DNA of 64,000 nucleotides. Origin: Letharia columbiana. Taxonomy: Eukaryota > Ascomycota > Lecanoromycetes > Lecanorales > Parmeliaceae. Positions 1-13,300 of the stretch are shown here, piece after piece. The stretch is from positions 682,001-746,000 of the forward strand of contig NW_023501044.1 in NCBI RefSeq assembly GCF_014066305.1, in the 5' to 3' direction. A program made the translations under genes and the position numbers. Numbering within the stretch: position 1 is the stretch's first letter; the number at the start of each line of letters is the position of its first letter. The notes under the pieces are model-generated. The model ran no database searches. It was given only the letters and a program-made list of their open reading frames with translations, and was not told the DNA's origin.

Positions 1-492
1 TCAATAATGCTCGATAACAGACTCGCTTGGATGCTTCTAATTGCAGTCTTCCAGATCGGCAGCAGGACCCTCTCTGCCATCATGCAAGGGACCCATCAAC
101 ATCGATCGTAAATCATCATTTCGTCAAAGGCATGAAACCGTCGTATCATCCGCATTTGAATGTCATGCTCAAACGCAAGAAACCAAATCGCCACAAAGAA
201 AAAGAAAGTAAGTCCATGGTCTCCATCATTCAATCGGGGCCGCCTCAAATATTTCGAAACCATGGATTAGGTGCAAATGCAAGCACTGCAAGAACCGGGT
301 GTCGTAACTGGGAGTTCGAGTGACTGATGCAGGAGCCACCAGAGCTGTATATGGCCTAATCTGTCTCGTCGTTCATCTTTGTAGCGGCGCTGTAGCCGAC
401 GTGAAACACCCATTCAGATGTAGAACATCGAATCGATTAATCTAAAAGCTGATCAGCTAGGATCGACAAGAATGGAGCCGTGCAAATGAGAC
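1..492. other. 3' flank of the Argonaute gene, no independent gene seen
   Basis: No convincing coding sequence is visible; a weak plus-strand open frame (27-323) has no recognisable content. The stretch may carry an optional last Argonaute exon. On the minus strand a good donor (GTGAGT) sits exactly at the annotated stop. An acceptor ending in CTACAG near 393 would give a short in-frame tail ending KMNDETD, resembling the position of the usual family C-terminus. This is inference from splice signals only. Confidence 0.4.
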
Positions 493-3400
493 TCACTCCT
501 TGTGGACACCTCCAGTCCAAGGCGCTTCGTTCCAGTCAAATTCTTTGCCTGGAGGCCAACGTCCGTTGACGTATTTTGCAAGATAGCATCGGCCGCGCTC
601 GCAAAGAATGTCGGCGTAGTAAGCAGGTGGGCATATCGACACGGCTTTTGTGGCCCTTCCAAAACCATAGCAGCTTTCACAGGTCAGGCGTGCCTCTCTG
701 AGATGGAAAGGGAAAAGGGGCAGGAGGAAAAGCTTACAGATGATGAGTGATGGTCTGAAGCTCTTCAGCACCAAGCTTCATCTCATCAAGAATCACGACG
801 TAGTGCGAAGGTTTCGCCGTGCCTTGGAGGGCAGCGTGTGCCTGGAGGAAAAAGTCGACTATCGTAGAGTCAGCAAACCCCTCCGTTGTCACATTCAATT
901 GGTTTGCAAGGACTAAGTCAGGACCATAACACAAACCAAAGGCATGTCTAATTCCCGCGACATGTCTGGGACTCATGATCTTGCTCGAAACAGGGAGGAA
1001 AGTGAAAGTACTCACAGCCTTTTTCCATGGTAACTCCCCGGTCGACCACCGTTCCATTCACGGGATTGCCTTTATTGTCAGCGGTCCTAGCATCCGTAGG
1101 GTAGAATCGAGTATGGTGCCTCTTGCCGACAATTACAATGGTGATCTTTGGCTGAGGCCTCGGCCCATAGATCTCCTTGCAAGCTTCCCGAATCTGCTCC
1201 AACTCATCCTCAAGCACAGTCTTGTACTGACCCTCAGAGACACCATCACGGTAGATTAATATCTTTTCTGGCCCTCGGTTGTTGGTTTTTATCCAGAGTT
1301 TGAGGCGTTCTTGCATCATGAATTTCAATGTCGATACCATTTCCTTCTTAGAATCTTGGCAGCGGATGCTACCAGGCCATTGACCGTATTCGTTGTCAAT
1401 GCTTGCCACCACCGCCGCAATACTTGGCGATCCCTCCATACTCTTGGGTGCCGGGTGAGTCACATCAATACCGACGACCATCGTGTTCCCGTTGTTCAGA
1501 AACCCTAGTTGGTTTGGAAGAAGTTGGTTGACACCGCCATTTTTCAGGTTGAATTTGAGTGCAACGTTGGCATAATATTGTGCGCCTTTGGAGAGATTCT
1601 CGGCGAGAACACAGACTGAGTGGATCCCAGCTTTGACGTCCCCCCAAAATTTCACGCGGGCGTAGGTGACTGAACTGGAATTTGGCAAAATCACCAAAAC
1701 CATCTTTATTCCTGTGCTGAACATAGCTTTGAAAACTTTCTCGATAGAAGCGTCGTTTGCGTCCTCTGAGCCAGGGAGAGGAGCTTCAAAGGGTTGAGGA
1801 GCGGACGGACCTTCGGTTCCGAGTCCATAATCCTTCAGAGCCCGCTTGAACGAGTCGATGTGGTTGCTCTCAAGACGCACACCACCCAATTTTAAGAACG
1901 CCCATTTCGTGATCTTGATTGGTTTTGCGAACTGCTTGCCTCTCATATTCCAAGATGCTTCAGTGGGGGTGATTTGAGATTTTCTGCCATACGTCACTGG
2001 GGGGTGCTTCAAGAATTCTCCCTTGGATCACAATCATCTTGGAGTCGACTCCAACGCCGAATGCCGCCAAGCTTGGGTTGTTGCCTCGAAATCCAATAAC
2101 CCTATGAGCGCCGTTCGCTATTCGACGGGCGTTCTCAGCAGGGCCTCTCGCGGCGACCAGAATCATCTGTGATGTCTGATGGTCACTCAGTTTGCCTCTG
2201 AATGCTTGACCAGGCATTACTTCACACAGCTCCGGCGGGATCCAGACGGGCTTATCTCTTGTGCCGCAATTAAGCAGCCAGGCTTGTGGTGTATTGAGCG
2301 TGATATTGTACTTCTCTTTGAAGTATTTCTCAACTGTTAAGATCTTGCCGTCAAATTCCTCACACTGAAACGTCACCTGTTGTGCGTTCAATGGATTATC
2401 CTGTAGATTCCTACGCTTTTTAACGTTCCCTTTGTCATCAGTCACGACTTTGCCCTTGTTGTCAAGGACATCATCCAGTTGCTGCGAGAAGCCTATGATG
2501 GTCTTGATTTTGACTGCATCGGTACCATCCTTGTGCTTCATGTACTTCGTCTTAACGCGGAGCAAATGGAGAAAGTATTCCACGGTTAGCCAATCACCAC
2601 GTCCATGCTGTGTTATGAGATCTAGCACATTAATCGCCGGGTAGAAGGGCGAAGTCTGAGCATTGACATTGAGTAGGGTCCGTAGGGTAGACGTGCGTAC
2701 ACTCGAGTAGTAGCCACGGACAGCAATGAGACCGCCCCCGAGCTTGTCGTATGTTTCGGGGTCGGTAGGGTAGTGGAAGAATTTATTTTTACCACTTTGG
2801 AAGACTCCTGTATTGAGGTTGGGCGTACGAGCAACAATGATGTTCAAGGCTTGGACTGCATCCTCCTTTCCTGTGAAGTCGCTGGGGTCAGTAGGGGTCG
2901 AAGCCAAGTATCGAAGAAGTTCTGTCGTTGGAACTAGTCCTCCATATGAAAATTTGAAGGTGTAAAGGATTGATTTGATGCAGGCTCCCGATCTTCTAGC
3001 TCTTGGTAAACAATGACGTACTCCTTGGTCCCATCGCGATCGAGAGGAAGCTCCTTGGATGTGATGACGATTGAGCCATAGTCTGTGGCCACCCCGTGAC
3101 CTATGCTTCGGAAATCCTGATGCTGGAAGAGAAGCGCAAAAGCTTGCCGACGTTTCCTAGAACGCTCTGGTGGCACTAGGGGTGCTTTAACTTTCCCTGT
3201 CTTTTTGTCCTTCTTGGGCTCTTTGTGCTTGGCCGTCAGCGTAAGGGTGTACTTGAACAGCTTCTTCCCAGCATTGATCGTCATGTTGAAGTAATTGGTT
3301 CGTAGATGGATGACAGTGCCCGCGACTCCGTACCCCGGTCGGAGGGGTAGCTGGAAGTCTGCCAGCGAGAGCGTGCTCAAAGATAGACCTTGGTTCTCTT

Positions 3401-3774
3401 TGACAATTTGATTTTCCTTGGTCTCAACCTCCGCTTCCGGTGTAATGTTTTCTCCTGGGGGACTGAAGTATGACGAACGTCAGTGAGGAAGGTACCTAAC
3501 AAGAACACAGGACAAACCTGAAGATTTTGGAGCCTGGAGTGTGCTCATCGTCGCCTAACCTCCTAAACGATGCTCCTCCACGACCGTCACCGCGCCCACC
3601 ACGACCATCACCGCGCCCTCCACGACCGTCACCACGTCCTCCACGGCCAAAGTCTTGGGGATTTGCACCATCACCACGGCCTCTTCCATAAGGATTTAAG
3701 CCCCCGTCACCACGACCACGTGATTGGTCCCCACGCCCGGCGCCTCGTGGACCGCGTGGACCACGCCCGGACAT
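493..3774 (-). CDS. Argonaute protein (QDE-2/AGO family) with two apparent frameshifts
   Basis: Argonautes bind small RNAs and act in gene silencing. The N-terminus (start ATG 3774-3772, MSGRGPRGPRG) is RG-rich and built from short GRGGRGD repeats. The N domain and linker (about 3460-2950), PAZ (about 2650-2250) and PIWI (about 1960-500) follow. The PIWI slicer residues are present: Asp in GIDVTHPAP (about 1465), Asp in YRDGVSEGQ (about 1250) and His in QAHAALQGTAKP (about 830). Introns read as 3517-3463, 1015-913 and 737-674; the 1015-913 acceptor is the least certain. Two coding breaks are not explained by introns. Near 2960-2990 the frame moves from ...VIVYQELEDREPASNQ to ...FSYGGLVPTTELLRYL, equivalent to one missing base. 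At 1999-2004 a run of six G shifts ...GRILEAPP to ...VTYGRKSQITP, equivalent to one extra base. An upstream ATG at 3828 is in frame but less likely. Identity is secure; whether the locus is functional is open. Confidence 0.9.
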
Positions 3775-5421
3775 ACCGACGCTCCCTTGTTCTCGGAATG
3801 TAGTGCTCGTAGTGGTTACGTTGAGCAAGGCGGACTAGATGTCCGGATTGTCGTGCATTTACTCCAAAGACTATGATGAGGATGGATGCGGATCAGCTGA
3901 TGTAGTAATGTTTGAACAAAGGATAATTAGTTGTAGCAAATCAATGATGACTGATTGAAAGCAGATATCAAAGCAGGCTTGACCTTTAGTAAATGTAGAT
4001 GTAGGGGGTGGGGAAAGAAGATGTTTTTGAAGGGAGGGAGGGGGTTTAAATAGTCTTCCAGTTACTGCGCTAGTGTTAATTTACAGTGTTCAGGGATTCA
4101 TTACTACCTTACATTCTGACTCGGAATACGGTAGAGGGAATGATTTCTCGTAAATCGCTCGGGAATTGTAATCGCTCTGACGTGATTCGCTCGGAGTAGG
4201 AGAAGCCGAGAAGGATTAATGCTCTGCTGTGCTTGCGAGAATAGTCCTCCATCATCTACCTCTCGGAGGGGCTACCTGTTCCGTTTGGGCCAAGTCACCA
4301 CCACTACCACTACCACTACAACGCCCAAGTAGAGCAGCTCTAGAGTCAACTTTATCGAATCTACTGTTATGAGACGCATAGCTCTTTCATGCACGATGCA
4401 AGGAGCCGCGCTAAAGGAGCCTATACATACCTTAGGCGCAGTTCCTAAACCTTATCCGACACTAGTTCTCATGCCGCGAAGAACTCATCTTGAAAGTTTT
4501 GAAAAGCTTCTTCCATCTACTGTAAATGTGAGGTTACGAAGCACCTGCTGAGCCGCTGCCGTATGGAGTGTAGCCGGAGCAGGTCGTCAAGGTGCGCTCC
4601 AGCTCCCCGTAGATTTCTCCCGTTGCAATGATATGCGGCATTCTCCTAACACATAGTCATTCTACCAGTCCTCTAATCAGCGGGCAGAGCAGAGCACCGC
4701 TTCCAAGAGCCGCTGCTTGAAGGTCAGCATTGAAAAGAGCGACAAGTGGAGAATCGGCTGAAGTACCGCTGCAGATGGGCGATTCTACCATTTCATGACC
4801 GTTAGCGGAAGGAGCATTGATCATCGACTGCAACGTCAGTCTTCATTGTTTGGTAGAAGCAAGAGAAGTGAAGATTTTGGAAGCTGTTAATCCGGTGTAA
4901 ATGAGAACATTGAAGGATTAGACGTGGAGGCTTCGTCTGGGGTTTGCAGGAAAGCTGAATGTACATCTTAAAGGCCTGTGCATGATTATAATTATCGATA
5001 GGCGTTGTTTTCAACCTTAGCAATGATGCAGCTTGTGAGACGCATATGCATCATACCTCTAGTCACGACTCCAAGCAGAGCCTAAATAGCTCCATTTGGC
5101 TACTTTCTGATGCTGAAGAGACAAGGCTCAATATCCAAGTACAACGTTACAACAAAGGAATGTGCGAGCCCTTACGAACGTGGCTATCTCCAAGAAATTG
5201 ACGGTCAAGAATTGCTATATTTTTCCGAAGGAAGGGACAAGAACGCCTTTTGAATGTCGACCGAGTAGCCAACATCCACGCTTGACACTGTGCATCAACC
5301 AGGTATAATGGAGGAATTTCGCATAATTAAAGCGGGAAAGAAAAGTAGAATTGAGCTTGGGATTTGTTGCCCATAACCGAACTGCACAAAGACTTGATTT
5401 GGTTGTCGTGGCAAGTACCCA
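3775..5421. other. Intergenic region between Argonaute 5' end and PSD1 3' end
   Basis: About 1.6 kb with no supported gene. It holds the Argonaute upstream region, a purine-rich stretch (about 4003-4045) and a short CCACTA/CCACCA simple repeat at 4297-4321. A 60-codon plus-strand open frame at 4369-4551 and a 73-codon minus-strand frame at 4802-5023 show no domain or codon pattern worth calling. Composition matches the neighbouring genes, so this is not part of the RIP-affected compartment. Confidence 0.5.
4297..4321. repeat. CCACTA trinucleotide-type simple repeat
   Basis: A short run of CAC/CCA/CTA units upstream of the Argonaute gene. It is visible directly; no role is proposed. Confidence 0.6.
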
Positions 5422-7145
5422 TCATGTCTCTTCGACCCAACCGATTGTCTCACCGTACTTTACTTGCTGTCCCTGTTGGACACCCCATTGCCAACCACCC
5501 TTTCTTGATCCCTCAGCCCACCCGTCGTCGAAGCTTTTACGACGCCCTTTGGGTGCTTCGAAGACCAAAACGATGGAGCTCCCTAATTGGAAACCTCCCA
5601 TCTCTTCTCCTTTTCGCAGTGCATGACCCCCTAATATTCTGCTTGCCTCTCCATAAGTAGCTTCCGCAAACCCTGAGTAAAGCTCTCCACGATTGGATGC
5701 TTCTTCAGCCGCTCTATCTGCAGCTGTGTCAGTGGTCAGGCTGTTTGTGCGTAGTTCACGGTCGAAGTTGATCTTGATTGATCCAACATTGGTTGCTCCA
5801 ACGGGTGTGAAGCTGAAAAACCCCCATCGCCAACGACCCAACAACACCACCCTTTCATTGAGAGTGAATAGTCCGGGCAATGTTCTCTGTAGATATGGCG
5901 AGACACTGTAGAGCTCTCCTGCAAAATGGCGGCGCTTTTCGGCAACCCACGACGCGGGAGAATGAAAGCGATGATAGTCTCCTGGTGCTAGATACACCAC
6001 AATATAGTATAGAGCTGTTGGCGTCCTCGAGGTTGAAGAGAACCACGATTGGCTACTGCCGTCGCCCAAAGCAAGGTCGGCACCAACCTCACTCTCTGAC
6101 GAGGAACGCGGTGTCGTCGACATGTCGATGGCCCTGGAACCTTCTTGAAGCTTGGATCCTGAAAAGAGATTTGGTAACGTATACGAGATGCCATTCACGG
6201 TGGCAAATTCCTCGTCAGCCTTGACGATGTCCTCATCTCCAGGCGTGACCGATGATTCCTTTGGCTTTGGACTCTCTTCCTCTGCTTTTGATCTCTCTGG
6301 AAATTCTGTGCCCAGGAGGGCATCAAGGCTATACGTCATGCCCTTGACCTGCTCTACTTCTCCGTTCTCAATCATACCGTACTGCAGGACTCTGCCGTCG
6401 GCGGGAGACAGCAGGGCGGACGCACTAGTATCTATTGGGCGTACTCCAGGCTTCAGAGTGCGGTAGAAGAAGGAAGCGAGGTTCTTGTACTGGTGGAGAT
6501 CAGACTCGGCAGCCTCAGACAAACTGAGTATCCAATCAGCGTGAGTGTCTGCACTGGTACTTTCGGCACTCACTTGACCCCAAAGATCCAAGAATATAGC
6601 CTGAAACCGGGTACCCGCAAATAGTAGGGTATTTCAAGCTCATTGAAGCGCCCCCACAATCTTGAGACCGCCTTCAACGGGAGAGTTGACATAACCTGTA
6701 CCTGCCTTAGAACTTGTCAGCTTGAGAGCTCTTCGAGTTGCGCACTTTTTCCCTTCTACCAGGGGCCGCTTGGCCGTATGCGTTTTCTCTTTCTGGGCCT
6801 GCCCTTGCTATCTTTAGTCGATTCCAGCGCATCCTGCTCTGCCTGGTGTCTTTTCTTTTCCCGCTCCTGCACTCTGTAGAATTGTACAGCTCCAAGAAAG
6901 CCGATACCAAGTCCAACAGGAATCCTGTACTTCCATTGGACCTTGGTGTCTCCAAAGGCCGTACGTAATCTTGTCCTGAAAGGACCCTTATTCTGATGCT
7001 GCTCCTGTCTTGCTCTTGCGGAGGTCGAAAACCGCAGAGAGGGTCGCGTCTGCTGGCAGAGAAGACACGTCCATGTCGAAGACATAGAAGCGGTCTCGTG
7101 GAACAAAATAGGCCTCTGGCCCCAGGCTCTTCCTCGAAAAGACAT
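5422..7145 (-). CDS. PSD1: Mitochondrial phosphatidylserine decarboxylase, PSD1 type
   Basis: The enzyme decarboxylates phosphatidylserine to phosphatidylethanolamine at the inner mitochondrial membrane. Three exons (7145-6760, 6705-6574, 6523-5422) give 539 residues. Introns of 54 and 50 nt have clear signals; the first has branch GCTGAC and splits a Trp codon. The N-terminus is rich in Arg, Ser and Thr, as in a mitochondrial presequence, followed by one membrane segment (about residues 76-90, VGLGIGFLGAVQFY). The family core is clear: YRTLKPGVRPID, SPADGRVLQYG, PGDYHRFHSP, FTPVGATNVGSI. The self-cleavage site reads GGFQLGSSIVLVFEAP, so the usual LGST is LGSS here; the serine that becomes the pyruvoyl group is kept. 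An extra acidic and Ser-rich insert (about residues 230-310) lies between the SPADGR and HRFHSP motifs. Upstream, only 26 bp separate the ATG from an LTR remnant. Confidence 0.93.
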
Positions 7146-7171
7146 GATTCACTTCCACCTTCCCAAGTATA

Positions 7172-7320
7172 AGTCGGAAGGTGCTTCCTGCGGGGTCTTT
7201 CTAGCTAGCCAAATGTAGTATAGCTTGTCTGGCTGGATCCTTAGGGAATCCTTCGGATCCTTCCTCCATAGAATCTACATCCTCTTCTACCCACACGAGC
7301 CTGGTCATTCTTATTCTTTG
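7172..7320 (+). repeat. 5' LTR remnant of Gypsy element 1 (little RIP)
   Basis: This 149-bp segment matches 15116-15264 without gaps. The differences are C-to-T or G-to-A changes toward the downstream copy, as expected if the downstream copy was RIP-mutated and this one largely escaped. It keeps normal composition (for example GGATCCTTAGGGAATCC) and lies immediately upstream of the PSD1 start codon. No TG start is seen, so it is probably the truncated 3' part of a longer LTR; the downstream LTR may begin near 14690. Confidence 0.75.
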
Positions 7321-7321
7321 A

Positions 7322-10300
7322 AGGTCCTGCCCGGATCTTTTTGTGGCCTTAAAATAAGATCTCCTTTATTATTATTCTTGCGTGTCTTTAGAATTATTAT
7401 TTAATCTATCCAGCTATAATCTATTATTATTCGTTTTTCCACTGAATCCCTTACTAAAAACCTTACTATAAAAGTACTTTCTTAAGTTATTTAATCTAGA
7501 AAGCCTCTTTTATCTATTAAACCTCTTCTTAAGACTTAAAAAGCCTTTAATAAATATCTTAAAAAGTTGCTATTACTTAATTCGATTTCCTAGCCATCGT
7601 CGTTATTTACTAGAACTCTCTTATTATTACGAAAGTAAGTAAATTATAGCACTATCATTTTAGCGAGTATTAGAAATCTCCTCGAAGAATTAGCTTATTA
7701 CTATCGTCTTAACATCTTAGACTTCTTAAGAATTCCTCTTAATAATAGTCTTATGAATTTTATAGTCTCGTCGTTAGAATCTTATTAAAGTACGCCTTTT
7801 TTAGATTAATTTAAAGCTTCTATATAGTTTAATAATATTATAAAAGTAATTATATCTCGCTCTACGTTTACTATATATAATAACTTCTTAAGAATTACTA
7901 GTATATTAATATTAAAGTAACTTCGAAAGTTCGATTTTAATATAGAGGATTATTAAGATAAAGAAGATTATTTTCTCTTAGTTAAGTATTTAAAATATCT
8001 TAATATACTTTTTATCGATAATGCTTTCGAGTAATTAGAAAGTTATTTAGAAGCTATTTAACTTCTTATCGAAGTAAAATATTTTAATTCTTAATAAATA
8101 ATCTAGTAGTTTCGAGCTATATTCTATAAGAAGTTTCTCTTAAAAGCTATAAAAGTAAGTGCGATTCTATTCGATATCGAGATTATAAATCTATATTAAC
8201 GTCTTAAAGAATCTCTTACTTTTTACTTTAAGCGTATTATTAACTTAATATAGAGAGTTAAAATTAAGAATAAGCCCGCTACTACTCTTAGTACTATCTT
8301 TAATCTTCTTAAATCTATTATACTTAATATTATTCTCTATATCTTTATTAGAGAATTAAATAATTAAGAGATTTAAAAGAAAGTAATAAGAGGTATAGTA
8401 TCTTCTAATAGATCTCTATATATAGTCTATAATCTCGCGAAAGAAGTATAATATATTAACGCTGAAATCTAGAAACTTCTAAATAAAGAATCGAGATTCG
8501 ACTAGCTATAGTTTTATAAATCTTTTATAAAATAAAACTTATTGAAGTAGTAGATAATTTTCTTACTTACTTCTTATTAAGCTATTAAAACTTTAAGACC
8601 CTTATATTATTAGTCTTAATTCTTTTATATAAATTTATTAAAGTAGCTATTAGAGGCTTTTATAAGATCTTAATATTTTATATAATTCTAACTTCTAGAG
8701 TATCGTTATTCTTTATACGAAGTTCTAATTTCTACTTCGACTTCGATCTTAGTTTAGAATTTTAATAAAGAAAACGTTAATAGAAGCGGACTCCCGAATT
8801 TTATAGCTAGCAGTCGCTTTCGTAATTATTAGCTTATTCTAAAAGATATACTCGATTATAGTATTTCGAAAAACTCTTATATTAATAGTATAATCTATTA
8901 ATCTTATAGAAAAGACGATTAGCTATATATCAAGTGTGATATTAAGAATTATATCTCTTCTTATTATAAGAATACTTTACTATTTACTTAAGAATAGTTA
9001 TATCTAAAAATACTTATTTTTAAGAATAATTTATAATTAAACTTTACTTTCATTAGGTTTAAGAAGTTTAATAAATCTTCTAAATTCTATAAGACTACCT
9101 CTTCGCCGAAGCCTTTAGTAGCTTTTTCTTCTTCTTCTTCTTCTTTAGCTAGATCGAGTTAAATAACGCCTTTAAGCTCTATAGATTTATATATTTCATC
9201 TTATTCTAATTTAATATACTTCGAAGTAGTAGAACTAAATTAATCTTATTTCGCTAACGTAAAAATCGCTAAAGCTTTTCTCGATAAAGAGTTAGAATCT
9301 AATAAATAAGCTTATATAAAAGAAGTATTAGTATTAATATTAGTATCGATATCGATGTCTTAGTAATAATAAGAAAAGTAATCTAAGAGATCTTAATTAG
9401 TATCTATTTAATTATAGTAATTTATATTATAATAATTTTAGATATCTTAATATTAGTAAAAGTAGTTTAATATTAATCTAAATTTCGATACTTCTTTCTA
9501 TTCGCTATAAGTTTCTACTTAAGTAAATCTATAGTAACCTTCGATAGCTATAGATTAAAAACCTTCTTTCTAAAATTAGCTATATCTATTCTAGACTACT
9601 TCCAAAAAAGAGTATTTTAAATATAAAGATAAAAAGCGAGTTAATAAGAAAGTAGAATTTTAGTCTTTAGTAAATCTATTTAATAGATTAGAATATAATT
9701 CTTCTATATCGATTCGATATATATTTAAAAGTATTAAAGTCGATATAAATATAATAGATCTTATAATATAATTATCTACTATATATAAGAAGTTAAAGCG
9801 CCTTTATACTCGAGTTTTTAAGAAATAAACTTTAAAGTCTATTGTGAATACTACGTAAGCTCCTCTAGTTAGCTTCTAATCTACTTTTATTTAATAAATT
9901 TTATAGATATCTATATTACCTTTAAGATATCCGTAAGTCTATTAATCTATATCGATATTTTTTTTTATATTAACACTATAAGTATCTATATCTTAGTCTT
10001 CTTAATAGACTTTAAAGAATCTTATTATATTAATATTTATATTCTAAATTAATATTTCTACTATAAAAGCTAAGAAGTATATATACTTCTTAAGCTCTCT
10101 TATAAATATAGATAAGACGTTTTATATTTTTATTATTATAAGAAAATAGAATAGATCTAACGTTAATCTCGAGAAATCTTATATTTAGATAAATTAAGGT
10201 TTTAATATAAATATAATATCTTCTAGATTAGTACGCCTTCTAGGGCTATATCTCTATCTACTTTCGAAGATTAGATTTAAAAGCCTTTTTATATATACGA

Positions 10301-13300
10301 CGAATTATTATAATATCGTATTAGAATATTAAGTATAGCTTATAATTAATATAAAAGAAATCTAGAGAAATATTCGATACTTTATAACTTCGAAAGTTAT
10401 ATTTATTATAAAATTAGAGAGATCTAAATATCTTAATCTAATTCTCGAGATTCCGTAGCTTTAGACTATAAATACTTTTATTTTAATTTATTTTTCTATT
10501 ATTTTCCTAGAAGATAGATCGAAAGATAAGGAAATCCGAAGAATTATAGGTTCGAAAATAATTTTCTATAAAGATTATAATTTATTAATATATCTTAAGT
10601 TTATTATAACTACCTCGAAAGCTATTAAGTAAGATATATTAAAGACTTTCGTTAAGAAAGTTAATTCTTTAGAATCTAATAGTTCTTTTAATTCTAAAGA
10701 TAATTTATTAAATATTAAAGAGATTAAGTATTAAGATTTTTAGTAAATTAAGTCTATCTTAAGTAGAATATTAAATTATTAAAGCTTATAGAAGTCTATC
10801 TTAAGAATTTAAGCCTTTTAAATACTCTTATTATTATCTTTAAAATTCTTAATTCTTTTTTTTTATTAAAGTAAGCGATTATTATAAGCTTTCTAGACTA
10901 ATCTATTAAAGTCTTTAATACTTTAAGAACGCTAGCACTATTATTTCTATAAATATCTTTTAAGTAAGTATATTCTATTAGAAGAATAATTCGTCGAAGT
11001 CTTTTATAATATCTCTTATTATTAGAATTTAAAGAATAGGCTAGCAAGCTAAAATTAGAATTAATTCTTAGATTACTTATTATTATAGTAGAGTAAAGAT
11101 TATAAATACTATAATTGCTATATTAATATAAGTATCTTAATAAAGAAAATCTAAGAGATCTATCTTATATGAATCTTATTATATATCGAGTATATATTAT
11201 ATCTAGTACGAAGCCTACTTTCTCGAAATCTTAAAAATATTAACTTTCTTATATAGAATAGTAGTTAAGAAAGCTTATTTAAGACGATCTTAAAGATAAT
11301 ATCTATAAACTTATTAAGTTTATAAATAAACGTCTATCTCTATAGAACGCACGAGCTATTATAATAGATAAAGTCGAGAATTTAAAACCTACTAACGAGT
11401 CTTAAATAACTTTCAATTATTTATAAGTTACGAAGCTTTTTCTAGAAGCTTATCTCGAGCTAAGCTTGAAAGTTTATAATTACTTATCTAATTTATATTA
11501 TAAATACTTATTCTCAACTAATTTAAAGCACGCGTATTTTATAATACCTCTATATTCTAATAATAAGCACTACTTTATTTTTACTATTTTAGATATTAAT
11601 TAAATATAGTCTATAAGAATATAGTAGAGATTATAATCTATAAACTTTACTATAACGAAGCTAGCTTATAAAGTATTTAATTCTATTTCTTCAAAATCTT
11701 CTTTACTATATTCGTCGAATTCTAAGATTCTATTACCTCTTATATTCTATATAAACGACTTCTTTAATAGCTTTTATAACTTTAAGAATTTATTTTTCTT
11801 TCTATAATATTACTTCTTTTCTAAAATCGAGTAAATTAAATTACTCTTATTCTTTAAGAAATTATAACTATTTATATTATTAATTAAGGCCCTTAATATA
11901 ACTTATATTATTAAAAGATATATTTATATTTTTAAAAAACGAGTTATTAAAGTAACTAAGTAGTTTATTTTTTTAGATTAATCGAAAGTTCGAGGTTTCT
12001 TAGAAACTATCGATATCATATATCGATAAATAAAGAACTTCGCGGAAATCGCGAGATCTCTTTTTAGATTTATAAGAAAGATAAAATAGCGATAAACTTA
12101 AGTAGAATAGCTATTCTTCGAGATTCTACGTATTAAATATACTATAAGAATAAATATATATAATATTAACTTAAGTCGAATCGTTTATATATATATTAAT
12201 ACTTTCGATTTTATAGTTAAGTATACTATTATATAGTATTATACCCTTATACTATAAGAAGCTACTCTATTAGAAACTTTATAATCTTAGAAACTTATCG
12301 TAATAGAAAAGAATAAGAAAGTATTTATCTTATACGATTCGTTTACCTTTAATCTTATTTAAAAGAAATATTCTACTTATAAGCGAGAACTCTACGCTAT
12401 TATTATATTCTATAAAAAATATAATTACTTATATAAGTATCTATATTAATTTACTATAATATATACTAATTATAAGTCTCTTATATACTTTCTCGACTTA
12501 AATCTTTATAAGAAAATTTATAAATATTAGATTAATAGACTTTATCGCTTAAATCTTATTATTTAGTATATATCTAGATCTTAAAATAAAGCTATCGATA
12601 ATTTATCGAGGATCTTATTCGATATTAAATACTTAAAGAATATTATAGTTATATGAATATAATAGAAACTAGAGAATTATAGCTTAAAATAGATTTAAAA
12701 GAACGATAAGAATAGATTTAATTTATTTTTAATAGTACTTATTAAATCGAAGTAACTTAAGATCGTTAATAGAGGTATACTATATAATATTTCTTCTTTC
12801 TTACTAGAAGCTATTTCTACTATAAAAACTATAGAATTATCTATAAAAGCCTTTAATAAGATCGATAAGAATATTAAGATTTAGATTAAAGCCTATCGTA
12901 GTAGTATCTAATTTAATAAAATCTACGAATTCCTTATCGTAGAATCTTTAACTCTTACTATTACGCTACTTTGAAAAGCTTTTAAGTATCGAGTAATATA
13001 ATATATTCTATAGATCTTTTAAGAAGACATATATTTATCTTACGTATCGAAAGGAAAGATACTTACTATACTTCGAGAAGTTTATAATAAAAGTAGATAT
13101 TAGACTAAAACTAATATCTTAGCTAGATTATATAATTACTACTAGTCTAAGAAAGTATAAGATATTAAAAAGTATATTACTAGATATCTTAAGTATACTA
13201 AATATAGACTTACTATTAAATCTTAATCTTTATATTCTATTAAAGTTATATACTCTTTCTAACTTATAGAAATAAATTTTATAAATCTACTTAAAACTAT

